From Epiperipatus broadwayi (taxonomy: Eukaryota > Onychophora > Udeonychophora > Euonychophora > Peripatidae), in NCBI GenBank assembly GCA_028023455.1, contig JAQFVV010000153.1:746001-810000 (forward strand): 64,000 bases of DNA. Reading direction: 5' to 3'. A program made the position numbers and the translations under genes. Numbering within the stretch: position 1 is the stretch's first letter; each line of letters starts with the position of its first letter. The notes beneath the pieces are model-generated. The model had not been told where the DNA came from. It saw nothing but the letters and a program-made list of their open reading frames with translations, and ran no database searches. Below, in pieces: positions 28,360 through 39,231 of the stretch.

Positions 28360-30428
28360 CTATTATTAAAAATTGTTGTGGCAAGTGAAATAAAAACATT
28401 AAAAAAAGAAGTGATCTTCTGTGTCTAAAAAAAAATGTGCTTCTTCACTAATATATCCTAAAACAATATATACTAAAACAATGTTCCTAATCTTCAAAAT
28501 AAATAAGAAACGTCAAGAGGCAGAGCAGTTTTAGTTTAATAAATGTTTTAATTAATTTAGTAAGTTTTAAAATATTAATATTAAAAATGTAAATACCAAT
28601 TATCAGAACAGTTATGAGGCCTGACAATTAAAATGATTATTACTTCAAAGATGATACTGATAGTTCTCCTACTTTAAATTTCTCTTCTATAGCTACAATA
28701 TTGATTTATTAATTCAAAACAAAAATCTAAAATGATCAGCATTTTCCAATGAGCAGTAAAGATCAAAGTGTATTTAGTCCAGCCTTCATACATTGTAATG
28801 GACATATTTGTGCATTCACGCAACAAAATTCAGAGTCCAGACAAATTACACCAAAGCTGATCTAGTTTAGGTAGTGAGACCTCGAATATGACCATATTCC
28901 AACTCATTCACCAGCACTCCATAATTTAATACCTTATGAATGACATTTATGAGGTTTATAACTCAGCCTCAATTTCTTCACAAACCTGGCTGAGCAAAGA
29001 CAGAAACATGGGATTTGGAGGGAAAATTAATAACTATACTTAACAATTTAATGAACTACTCAACATACTATGATTTAACTAAGAAATGCATAATATTAAT
29101 GATAAGAAGAATTTGGATGATTTAAGATGGATTGTGATAAATGACATTAAACAAATGATAAATTTTAAATATGTTTAATAGTGTAATGATTAAGTAAGTA
29201 ATTAAAATAAAACAAAAAAATATAATTATTTAGCATTTGTTAAATGGATTGCACATGTAGGTGTTACAATAATGATGAGATGGACAATGATACAGTGGTC
29301 TCATCTTGTTTTGCAATGCAATTTATATAATTTGTCTATGACTCAGGTCTAATATTGTGATATGCTATTCTATCCTGTAGGTTTCCTAATGATAAGTTAA
29401 ACATCTACCAGAATGAAACACATTTAGAGCATGATAAGCTATCAATTTTAATATTTTAACAATAAGCAATTAAATATACTCGAAGTACAGATTCATTAGG
29501 TAAAACCAGTTTCCAAGTTCAGGCTAAAACTGAAGTTTAGTAATAAGGAGGAAATAAACTTGTTACCATAGATTGGCACTTGAGGCTATGGTGCTAAAAT
29601 ATTAAATAAAATATCATGGTGCTAATGTCTAATTGCTCACAGGCTTCCGTATCTAGTAATCAATGCCCTAGGACTAAATGGCTTTCTACTATCAAAATTA
29701 AGAAACTCATTAGTTTTGGAAGTCAAATTTTGAAAACTGTTCTGGACAATCATGTTCCAGTTCTAAAAATATAGCCATCTATACTGTAGAATAGGTGGCT
29801 TAATACCATGAACCATTTTAAAGAGGAGCAGCAAGACAATAATGCATGCTATGTGTTTAATAACGACATACTTGCAATGCATAATAATAATACCAATATG
29901 TATTTAAAATGACTAAGTAATATATTTATACATTGAAGCAGTCAGATCTGAGTTCAATCCTAGCTTCATGACATCTTGCCATAAGTCCACTTCAAACCCT
30001 AGTACTAACCTTAAATTTCCAATGCAATGGGGTTTTATACATTCAATCCATGCTAATTTCCATAAAGAAAAACTATTACATAAATGTGTATTAAAATTAA
30101 TTGGTTTAAGGTTTAAATTAATCGATGCTATTAATAAATTCATGATAGAATTATTCATGAATTTATATAAATTATAACTGCGTGGATTGTGCGTATATAT
30201 TTATAAATATTTAAATATATATAATTGTTTGAAAGTTTCATTGTGTTGGGAATGTTTGATTTTACTTTAAATAATTTGTTAAAATTTTAGTGATTAAAAG
30301 CTACATTCTTTTGATAAGCTTTCATATTTTCCCTTTCCAAAACAATGGGTAAAGTTTTATTAATTAGAAAAAAAGATAAGTATTTAAAATGTAAGGATTT
30401 CCTAATTAAAATCATTTTCTGATTGTAA
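28007..30428. other. AT-rich interval with no gene seen
   Basis: A (TA)n(TG)n tract lies at about 28319-28358. The paired open frames at 29913-30177 are chance overlaps on opposite strands. A less AT-rich patch at about 28770-29000 may be an old repeat but shows no motif. Confidence 0.4.
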
Positions 30429-30458
30429 GAATTCATTTTCTAATTAGAAAATGAATTC
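30429..30458. repeat. 30-bp perfect palindrome
   Basis: GAATTCATTTTCTAA followed directly by its reverse complement TTAGAAAATGAATTC, with no loop. Part of the arm (TCATTTTCT) also occurs about 20 bases upstream (ATCATTTTCTGATT), suggesting local duplication. Confidence 0.9.
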
Positions 30459-32029
30459 AAGTTAATGAGTTTGAAAGCCTTCTCAAAGGAATGTATCTAA
30501 AAACAACTAGTAAATTTTGTAACATTGATAATGAAAGAAGTGCCATCACAAAGGCCTCAGATACAGTATAAATAGCTCTGAAAAGTTTGGAAGGAGAAGC
30601 CATCTTTGTTGTAGAGAAGTGCCATTAAATTCTGTGCATTTTAAAATCATGAATTCAAATAGTGTTTCTATCATGGTGAGGGGCTAAAACATCAGGAATC
30701 TGGCTATTGTGCCTGGAGTTCTCTGAAAATCTTCAATGAAGTTGCTAAATCTTTTTCCAGACTAATCATGCTGCTGAAATCATGAAACATCAATCAAAAT
30801 GCTGTTCACATAATTGACCAAATGCACACCTATGTTTTACCAACTCAGATGTGTAAACTAAGGAACCAGCCGCGGAAAAAATGGTAATATATTTCCATAA
30901 TGAACCATAACTTTCTAGCCAATTTGGAACTTTATTTTACACTCCCTTTTAGAGCTCTTTTCATTCTTTAATGTAAATCTGTACAAAACTTTTTTTTATT
31001 TATGCTTTTTAAATTCATAGAAATTCTCTCAACCTCTAGTCTTTAACTTTAACTTTCTTTTCTTATGATGGTGGTTCATTTACTATATTATATATATTTA
31101 TTGTGTGATTTATTAATGTCATTTATTTTTAATTATATGCCAATAATCCTTCAACTTGATGAGCTCCTTTGTTCCATTTGCTTTGCAAATAATATAATAT
31201 TAATTCTGATAGTAATTCTTGCCCATTAGAACTAGATTTATACAGTTCTATCAATCATCAAGTCAAAAGAAATTATTAAATGTTTGTTATTTTTAATAAT
31301 TGGATAATAATAAATTATTACCTCCATTTTTAATCTATGCCCTGGCTATTTTCTCATGTTCATCAATATTTAGTTATTTATATATAATATTAAAATGTTT
31401 TTGCAAAGGGTCGATAACGGAATCAACTAAATATATTCTAATTCAAATTTCTGTTACTTTCTATTAAGATTTAGAGAGGGCACAATGTTTGGGGCATAAT
31501 TAATATAATTTTATAAATGCTTTAAAATAACTTTAGTTAAAAGCCCATTTGACTTTAATTAATTTGATCAAATCATCATGTAGAGCATTCTATAATAAAT
31601 TGGGTTTTATTATTCAAACAGTGACTATCGAGTCATCATCTTTGAACATTGCTGACGTAGGACAATCTTCCACTCCATAGGCTTGTCGGTGGTAATATTA
31701 CTGTTATTTTAAATTATAGAGGAAGAAAGCACTTTCCTCCCCCACTTATATTATATTTGGAACACCAAAGGTTTGTAGTTATAACTCAGCCTGGCTTTCC
31801 CCATGTTCCCATCTCCTTAAAGGGCAGTAAGACTTGTAAAACACAAGCTGCCATACTACTTAAACCACCAACCAGTGATTATCTCTTCTGATCATTTTAT
31901 AGCTCATAATTAGTCAGCACCATTACTTTTCTGTTCCAGTAAAGCCCACTCTTATGCTCGTAATTTGTGATGAAGTGATTTCAATTAAAGTCAAACAAAT
32001 TCTCAGCTATTTCAAACTAAATTCATTTT
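30459..32029. other. Interval with no gene seen
   Basis: Composition is slightly less AT-rich at 30480-30880 and 31620-31960, perhaps old repeats or flanks of the candidate exon at 32030. I found no long frame, splice-bounded exon or repeat copy that I can support. Confidence 0.35.
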
Positions 32030-32243
32030 TTAATAATGGTTAAAGTTATGCCCTAAATACGTATCTTGCTCTTCATGAATGGATTTGCGAATGTGAATAT
32101 AAATCTCACCTTCTTTCATAATAAAATTGGAATAATAATTTCCGTCACCACTGATACCTTTATCTGCCTTTATTTTCTTGTTGGGGGCATAGACATATAG
32201 ACTTTCATAATATTGCGTAATACTCATTGGCATATAATAGAAA
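32030..32243 (-). CDS. Candidate host terminal exon or unidentified coding fragment
   Basis: A 67-codon frame from ATG (32233) to a stop at 32030 encodes MPMSITQYYESLYVYAPNKK, then KGISGDGNYYSNFIMKEGEI and HIRKSIHEEQDTYLGHNFN. Residue use is balanced (Gly, Asp, His, Pro, Tyr, Glu), unlike the Asn/Lys/Ile/Phe-dominated chance frames nearby, and it sits in a less AT-rich island. On the minus strand the frame is also open upstream to a possible splice acceptor (GGATAGCAG just before TTTCTATTATATG), so it could be a last exon starting at 32243. No retroelement motif is present and I do not recognise the protein. It may instead be a decayed repeat; confidence is low because no second exon was found. 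Confidence 0.3.
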
Positions 32244-32554
32244 CTGCTATCCTTATAATAAATATAAACTCTGTTAAAGGTTAGAGGTGATCAATATAAA
32301 TAAAAAAACTTAGTGATTTATTATACATATATAATTGTATACACATACTAAAAATAATACATAACATTAAGAGTATAAACTAGGAACTCATATAATAATA
32401 AAAGTATATATATATATATTAATTTATTACACTCTAGAACATGTGTATGTACGGTGCAACTGTTCCCAAAAGCTATAAAGTGTTAATATAAAATAGATAA
32501 CTAAAAACAAACTAGCTGAGTGCTTTCAAAGGATCTTGCCTTCATAATCATAGC

Positions 32555-32870
32555 TTGCTACTACGTTTAATGATATGCAAATATGCTAATTCCATTTCTT
32601 TGATAAAGCAAAGCATGTGTCCTTCTTATTTATGTCATCCTTGTCTCATGAGATGAAGAAGGCCTCTTTGATTTTTTTAAGGTCATGTCTCTCTCTACAC
32701 ACAATTGTGGGATTCTCTGGAATGCACTCATGGTGACATGCACTCTGGTACTGATAGAAAACTTTAATAAAAAAATCAAAGAGGCCTTCTCATAAATAGG
32801 AAGGACACATGCTATGCTTTATTGAAGAAATGGAATTAGCATATTTGCATATCATTAAATGTAGTAGCAA
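32555..32870. repeat. Foldback element (imperfect inverted repeat, about 110-bp arms)
   Basis: The left arm (32555-32681) contains TAATGATATGCAAATATGCT, AATTCCATTTCTT, GCATGTGTCCTTC and AAGGCCTCTTTGATTTTTTT. The right arm (32764-32870) carries the reverse complements in mirrored order. The left arm has about 20 extra bases (TCATCCTTGTCTCATGAGATG region). The loop is about 80 bases. No protein is encoded. It looks like a MITE-type or snap-back element. Confidence 0.85.
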
Positions 32871-32881
32871 ATCTGATAATA

Positions 32882-34395
32882 TTTGGATTTTTTTATTAAT
32901 TTTTTTTTATAACCAGCACATTTATTTTTTATTTTTTTTATCAATTTTGTAATTTCCATGAAATGATAAAGACAGAAAACTTTTATCGGCCTAAAAATAC
33001 ACTTTTATCAGATTAAAAATAAGCTAATTCACAAACAAGGCCTTCCATGGAGTCTAAACGTAATTGTAGAATATCGGGCTCATATATATACAATTTAATT
33101 TTTTGAATAATTTTTTTTTCATTATTTGAAAAAATGATTTAATTTTTATTAATTTGCATTTGTAGTGGTGTGTGTCTATATAAATTCTATATATTATTTA
33201 TGCTCATATGAATTCATATGTACAGTAGTAATTTTGTGTGTTTTAATCCACTTATTTTATAAAAATAAACTTATTTTATAAAAATAATAATGCTCAAAAG
33301 GTTTAATAATTTATTATTTATTATTATGTTTATATGGTGTGTTTGTGTTTACTCTTGCATCTTGTATAACAAGTAATGATTTACAAAACTAATAATCAAA
33401 TATAATATGCAGGCAAAAAATCAAATTCTGATTCTTGCCTATGCCTTGATACTCATCCGTGGAGTCACTAGTTTTGCCATATCTTTCATCACATTATTTT
33501 CCAAGTTTATAGCTAACAAATGCCTATATGCAAATAAATTATATCTATGTGATACAATAAATATAACAAGATAGCATCACTAGTATGTATAAAGAATATA
33601 AACATCATTGGTGTGCATAAAGAATATAAACTAATGTACCCAAAAAAATGTAAAATGAAGAGATGAAACTCATTTTATCAGTGATACAGACAGTAGCCTA
33701 TAATTTCTAGTTTTAGACAGACAAGAAGCCAATTGGTATGATGAAAAATGCATATCTATCTTCTGGAAATGATTTGTTTTGTATCTTTTATTAGGATGAA
33801 TTTTTTTCTTATAGATGCCTTTGAGTTTGATAACTTGTGGAGTACAAGATAAAAATGAAGAATTCTAATGTGAATACTTTTGGAAATTCTGAAGCTATGG
33901 ATTATATCAAATAAGACATATTATATATGGTCTAAAAGATAATTTTGTCAGAAATACAAAGAAATTATCACTGATGATGTAATTTTAATTTAAACTTAGT
34001 TAATGATGGATTAGAAATTATAAACAAACAATAAAGTAATAATTATGTTGGATATTGAAATTTCTTCTTTTCTTTATTTTTTAAATGGGGATCACAATTT
34101 GTCTCAGTCTTATTGTTTTCCTTAGTTTTTCTAGTTTCTATCAATGTAAAGTTTTTTTGCTCTAACATTATTAAAACTGGAATTATTGTGAAAATTGTGA
34201 CTCAGGTCAGTTTTTTTTAAAAATTCAATATGGCAATCTAGATCAATGCAGTCTAATATGTACATGTATTGAATATGACATAGCAGAAATATATAGTGAT
34301 AATATTGTAATGGAAATGAATGCTTGAAGCTGGCTCTTCAAATCTTCCACATATCTGGGTAGCAAATCTGTACAGTACATATAAAGATAATGTGA
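32882..34395. other. AT-rich interval with no gene seen
   Basis: A short internal direct repeat (AATAACTTATTTTATAAAAATAA region, about 33250-33290; CTTATTTTATAAAAATAA twice) and another at about 33570-33625 (GTATAAAGAATATAAAC / GCATAAAGAATATAAAC) are present. Nothing supports a gene. Confidence 0.4.
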
Positions 34396-34639
34396 AGTGA
34401 GGTTGGCTTTTCTTATTCAATATTTCCTATGAACTAAATAAGCCAAAACTGTAACTATAAATAACAGATTAATAATAATAAATCTCTCCCTTCTGGATAG
34501 TTAAACTTATAAAAGATAAAATGTATTTATATCTAAGATTCTTTTTACATATGTGTGTATTTCAAAGAAATATACATCAAAATCAAAGAGGCATTTTATT
34601 GATCTTGAAATACATTTAAAATAAGTAAACAAATAATAC
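34396..34639 (+). repeat. Dispersed repeat C, copy 1
   Basis: Aligns along its whole length to 44486-44735: AATATTTCCTATGAACT, AATAATAATAAATCTCTC, ACTTATAAAAGAT, ATTTCAAAGAAATA and TTTATTGATCT are shared in order. Unknown family; non-coding. Confidence 0.7.
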
Positions 34640-34745
34640 TAAATTGTATTTTTATATTGGACTATTTCTAGCTTCTAATATGTGTGTTAAATGTTTTTAG
34701 AAAAGTTTAATTTTTTTTATTTATTTAAATATTCCAAATACCTTT

Positions 34746-34912
34746 AACTCTTAGTAATATCATAGCAAATAGGTTAGTATATGCACAAACTGTTAGTAAT
34801 ATCATAGTAACAAGTTAATATATGCACCAACTATTAGTAATATCACATGAAACAGGTTAGTATATGCACCAACTGTTAATAATATCACAGCGATCAGGTT
34901 AGTATATGCACA
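34746..34912. repeat. 42-bp minisatellite, four units
   Basis: Units of 41-42 bases begin at 34746, 34788, 34829 and 34871. The consensus is about AACTGTTAGTAATATCAYAG + CAAYAGGTTAGTATATGCAC. It forms the tail of the minus-strand SINE copy. Confidence 0.85.
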
Positions 34913-35071
34913 AAGTTTTGAGAGGTATTATTCTCTCTTCTTCTTCAGATGTTGCTGGCCTGACCAGTGACAGTACTAGCATGGGATTTGAATGTGAATC
35001 CTTAGATAAATTCTTGCTTATTGAATTTTAAGGTAACACTCTAACCACATGAGCCATCCTGCCAAAGGCAA
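34913..35071 (-). repeat. tRNA-derived SINE, minus-strand copy
   Basis: On the minus strand GGCAGGATGGCTCATGTGGT + TAGAG gives an A-box, and CACATTCAAATCCCATGC a weakened B-box. The body then runs GTACTGTCACTGGTCAGGCC, CAGCAACATCTGAAGAAG and AGAGAATAATAC, continuing into the 42-bp repeats. Confidence 0.65.
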
Positions 35072-35237
35072 CAGTCATTAGAAATTTCATATACTTATGT
35101 ATGAGATTCCTCCTGATTTCTCTACTTTTTCCTAAGAACAAAGTTGATTAGTGGTTTCCATACATTACGTATAGTCACCCTGGTTGACATGAAATTTTTT
35201 GCCATTGTCATGTGAGCAGCTTATTTAAATTTTCTTT

Positions 35238-35383
35238 GGCAGGATGGCTCAATTGGTTAGAGCATTACCTTAAAATTCAATAAGCAAGAATCTAAGGACC
35301 AGATATGAATCCCATGCTAGTACTGTAACTGGTCAGGCTAGCAACATCTGAAGAAGTGGGGAGAATAATACTCTCAAAATATT
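35238..35383 (+). repeat. tRNA-derived SINE, plus-strand copy
   Basis: GGCAGGATGGCTCAATTGGT + TAGAGCATTACC closely resembles a tRNA 5' half with A-box. The B-box region AGATATGAATCCCA is degraded. The body matches the minus-strand copy (GGTCAGGCTAGCAACATCTG). It is not a tRNA gene: there is no matching acceptor stem. Confidence 0.65.
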
Positions 35384-35467
35384 GTGCATATACTAACCTG
35401 TTTGCTGTGATATTACTAACAGTTGGTGTATATACTAACCTGTTTGCTGTGCTATTACAAACAGCTG
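35384..35467. repeat. 42-bp minisatellite, two units
   Basis: Two 42-base units (35384-35425, 35426-35467): GTGCATATACTAACCTGTTT + GCTGTGATATTACTAACAGTTG and a close variant. They are the inverted counterpart of the four-unit block at 34746-34912. Confidence 0.85.
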
Positions 35468-35756
35468 AATGTATTTGGAATATTTAAATAAAACAAAAAA
35501 TAAAAAATAAAATTTTTCTAAAGACATTCAACACATATATTAGATGATGGAAATAGTCCAATATAAAAATACATTTAGGACACCATCATCACAAACCTTC
35601 AGGAAAATAATCCTAAAGATTCCTTTAATGTAAACATCCTTTTTCTCTTTATATTATAACTTTATATTATCTAACAGCAATTTATTATGATTAGGCAAAA
35701 GAAAATATTAGTGGATAAATATCTAATATCTTAGGGTAAATATCAAAATGCCATAG

Positions 35757-35768
35757 TGAATCTAATAT
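35757..35768. repeat. Target-site duplication of the composite PLE, left copy
   Basis: TGAATCTAATAT. The identical 12 bases occur at 40458-40469, immediately outside the other end of the composite element. Confidence 0.85.
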
Positions 35769-35769
35769 A

Positions 35770-36175
35770 AAATAATTTAATATATTCAGCACACAGTTCT
35801 TCTTTTCAAAATAGTTCATATATATCTAATATAGAAATAAAACAAACTAAATTCTTCTTTTTAAAACTTGATTTTTTATGACTATAATCATGAAAAATAT
35901 ATCCAACGTTTCCACTATTTTTTATAGTCTTTTTTAAGGCACACTAAAATAAAATATATATACAATAAATATCACATATTCCAAAAAAAAAAAAATTAAA
36001 TTAATTAAAAATTACAAAATATATTCATAACCAAAATTTTCTTTTTTTACCTTATCTCACTCCCCTTTCCTATTACAATCACAACTTAAACACAACTAAT
36101 TTCTTTTTTAAAAATCTATATATATCATATAAAAACTTTTAATTAAAAACCTATTATTTTCTTTTATCTTTTTCT
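35770..36175 (-). repeat. PLE 3' pseudo-LTR
   Basis: Nearly identical to 38821-39231, with a few substitutions and A/T-run length differences. It contains the hammerhead-like block at about 35908-35950. Confidence 0.88.
35908..35950 (-). ncRNA. Hammerhead-ribozyme-like motif in pseudo-LTR (degenerate)
   Basis: On the minus strand: GCCTTAAAAAAGACTATAAA, then AAATAGTGGAAACGTTGG. GACTAT/ATAGT(G/C) forms a stem II, followed by the GAAAC core. The first core box (CUGAUGA) is not matched: the copies read TTAAAAA or TTGAAAA. Related blocks lie at 38963-39000 (TAGTCGAAACGTTGG) and 40340-40384 (TAGTCAAAACGTTGG). PLE are known to carry hammerhead motifs at this place. Self-cleavage is doubtful with these cores. 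Confidence 0.5.
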
Positions 36176-38610
36176 ATTAACATCCTATTTAATTCAGGTT
36201 TTATTTCATTTATGTATACTATACACCCTCTTTTATTATCCTTTCATTATATGACTTAATACATTCCAAAGGTTTTATTTCAAAATCCCCATGCTTAAAT
36301 TTATTCTTATGAATGTAAATTGCAGAATTTTTATCACCTAAATGCTGTTTTAATCTAGTTTTTAATTTATTTTTACTAGTCCCAATATATGTCATTTCTA
36401 CATTCTTTCTAAAACAATTCAAACATTTTATCAAATAAACTGAATTCATAATGTCTAACCTATTATAATCCCCATTATTATTAATTAAAAAATTTAAATT
36501 TGCTTTCTTTTTATAAACTGGACAAATTGAAACATTATATTTCCTATTAATCATTTTAAGTAATTTCTTAATTTTAATAAATAAATCTTTAGATATATTA
36601 AAACCAACATAAATAAATCTTTTCTCTATTCCTATTCCTATCTAATCCCATTCTATTCCTTATTTTATTTATATTTTTATTAGAAAACAAATGTTCAACT
36701 AATCATTCATAAAACATTCATTCCTAATAATATCAACCTCAGTCTCAAACAAATTGCTATTTGAACATAACTTAATTGCCCTAATAATTTTATTATTAAC
36801 AATATTAATTTTACTATGATTATCAACATCTGAAAACCAATTATTTGATAATCCAAAAAATGTTTTTTTTTTTCTAACCACAACTGTTTCTATAATAACA
36901 CTACCATTCCTATCAATTTTTTTTAAAATTCTAACATCCATATATTCAATAACATTAATATATTCTTTTTCCATAGTAAATTTTATTTTTTCTCTACCAT
37001 TAATATAACTCAAAAAATTATCTGCATTTTTTTTATTACCATTGAAAACCATAAAATAGTCATCAACATATCTAACATAAAAAAATTGGTTTATTCCTAT
37101 TATAATTAAAAAATTGTTCTTCAAACTTATACATATATATTCCTGCAAAAAAACCATTCAGACTATTACCCATACTGAAACCCTCTTTTTGCTTATAAAA
37201 TTCATCTCCATACTTAAAAATAAGGTCCCTACAACAAATCACTAATATTTCATATAAAAGAAAACCCTCAATTTTTAATTTTACCCCTTTATCTTTATTA
37301 TATAAATCCATAAAACAACAAATAGCAACCTCCGGATCAATGTTAGTATACATACTAACAATATCTAACTTTATAAAAAACAAATTTTTAAAAACCTTAC
37401 CTTCTAAAAAAACTTTCAATTTACTAATAAACTGCATAGAATTATTAACACATTTTTTTTCAAATAATGTAATATATTTTTTAAAAATATTATTATACAC
37501 CCACCTCGAAATTTTTTCATAATAAGTATTACAACTACTAATAATTGGCCTCATTGGAATACCAAGCTTATGTATTTTAGGTAAACCATATATCTTTGCA
37601 CATTTTATATCCATTCTTTTTAGTTTAAGCATGACTAATTTTTCCACACAACCTTTTTCATACAACACACTTAACATATTATTAACCTTTTTATTCATTA
37701 ACATACTTTCATCTTTATTAATTTTTAGAAAACAATCTTCCTTTAATAAGTTTAACATTTTTTTATTATATTCACTTTTGTTTAAAACAACCATACTAGA
37801 TGTTTTATCGCCTTTTAAAAATAATAAATCCCCATATTTATCACGCATATTTTTAATAATATACCATTCATTAAACTTACAATTATTTCCCTTTTCTTTA
37901 CTATTATATTTATTTTTAATTCAAACATTTTTAAATCCGAATTTCAATTTATTAAATAAAAAATCCTTATTCATATTATTATCGTTAATTGTATTACATT
38001 TATATTCAATTACTTGCATTTTTGCCATAATTTCAATAATCTGCTTTTTAATATTACAATTATTTAATGGTACATAATTCAAACCCCTTTTCAAAACATT
38101 CATCTCTTCATCACTAAAAATAGTATCAGTTAAATTAACAACAAAATTCTTTTTTTCCTTTTGATTATTACAACCAAATACACGATAATTATTATCTTTA
38201 TTTTTGTTATCACAAATTTTAACCATCAAATCATTAAATTTTTTACAATGCCTTTCTAAGATCCTATTTTTTTTAAAAATAGACCTTTTTAATAAAAATA
38301 TCTTTTAATTCCTCTTCCTCTTTAATTGTAATTAATCTCCTTAAATTCTTATAAATATCTCTAACAAAATTTAACAATTCAGCCTTTTTTTAATATGCCA
38401 ATTTTAAAACATTTTTCAACATTATCTTCTTCCATTTCAATACATAACTTATATCCAAAAATCTTCACAAATCTCTTTAAAGAAATAAATGTAGGTATTA
38501 CATCATTTAACAAACACTTTCTTAAAAATTTAATGTCCAATGTTATCTTGACAATATTCAGCTTATTCTTCATCCATTTATTAATGACATCAATACACTT
38601 TTAAATCCGA
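36176..38610 (-). pseudogene. Penelope-like reverse transcriptase with C-terminal GIY-YIG domain, frameshifted
   Basis: The N-terminal part (38573-38379: TLDIKFLRKCLLNDVIPTFI; 38229-37921: FSDEEMNVLKRGLNYVP) matches the conserved PLE N-terminus. The RT core (37848-37072) has GDKTSSMVVLN, KIYGLPKIHKLGIPMRPIIS, FFIKLDIVSMYTNID and QKEGFSMGNSLNGFFAGIYM; the catalytic YVRYVDDYFMVF follows in another frame (from about 37085). A linker is followed by the GIY-YIG nuclease (36554-36219): VYLIKCLNC, MTYIGTSKNKLKTRLKQHLG and ECIKSYNERIIKE. Frameshifts fall at about 37080, 36700 and 36220. Against the inverted copy, this one lacks 13 bases at about 36699 (after GATTA, before GTTGAAC) and has an extra TAGTA at about 36219. 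The protein would copy the RNA at a nick made by the nuclease. Confidence 0.92.
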
Positions 38611-38820
38611 ATTGTCCATAAAGTTGTCCAAAAATCTTCCTTTTAAATATCCAATAAATTGTTCCATGTTATAATTGTAATTATTTATATTATACTTAAA
38701 ATCCTTATAAAAACAAAATCAGTTCAATTCATTTGGAATATCTGCATCAATACATATATATATATAAATACTTTAAAAAATAAAATAAAATTATAAAAAT
38801 ATCCAAGTAAATGATAAATC
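38611..38820. other. PLE 5' untranslated region between pseudo-LTR and ORF
   Basis: AT-rich sequence between the 5' pseudo-LTR and the coding start on the minus strand, including a short (TA)n run at about 38755. No separate feature seen. Confidence 0.5.
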
Positions 38821-39231
38821 AAATAATTTAATATATCCAGCACACAGTTCTTCTTTTCAAAATAGTTCATATATATCTAATATAGAAATAAAACAAACTA
38901 ACTCCTTCTTTTTAAAACTTGATTTTTTATGACTATAATCATGAAAAATATATCCAACGTTTCGACTATTTTTTATAGTCTTTTTCAAGGCACACTAAAA
39001 TAAAATATATATACAATAAATATCACATATTCCAAAAAAAATAAAAATTAAATTAATTAAAAATTACAAAATATATTCATAACCAAAATTTTCTTTTTTT
39101 TACCTTATCTCACTCCCCTTTCCTATTACAATCACAACTTAAACACAACTAATTTCTTTTTAAAAAATCTATATATATCATATAAAAACTTTTAATTAAA
39201 AACCTATTATTTTCTTTTATCTTTTTCTATT
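38821..39231 (-). repeat. PLE 5' pseudo-LTR
   Basis: Direct repeat of 35770-36175. It ends at TTTTTCTATTT, directly at the junction with the inverted copy. Its hammerhead-like block (GCCTTGAAAAAGACTATAAA, then AATAGTCGAAACGTTGG) is the best preserved of the three. Confidence 0.88.

Larger units (their letters stand above)
34640..35570. repeat. Large foldback containing a head-to-head SINE pair
   Basis: The left arm (34640-35075) and right arm (35236-35570) are inverted copies separated by about 160 bases. From the outside in, each arm has GTATTTTTATATTGGACTAT, an AATATTTAAATA-type tract, a 42-bp tandem repeat block, and a tRNA-like SINE whose head points to the centre. The arms differ in the number of 42-bp units (four left, two right). 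Confidence 0.85.

Noticed and set aside
34746-34912. CRISPR-like array
   Set aside because: Units are contiguous 42-bp tandem repeats without unique spacers, in a eukaryotic SINE tail.
35238-35312. tRNA gene (GGCAGGATGGCTCAATTGGT start)
   Set aside because: The 3' half does not close an acceptor stem and the body continues into SINE sequence found in a second inverted copy.
37340-38077. Plus-strand frames opposite the PLE ORF (also 38395-38604)
   Set aside because: Shadows of the minus-strand PLE protein.
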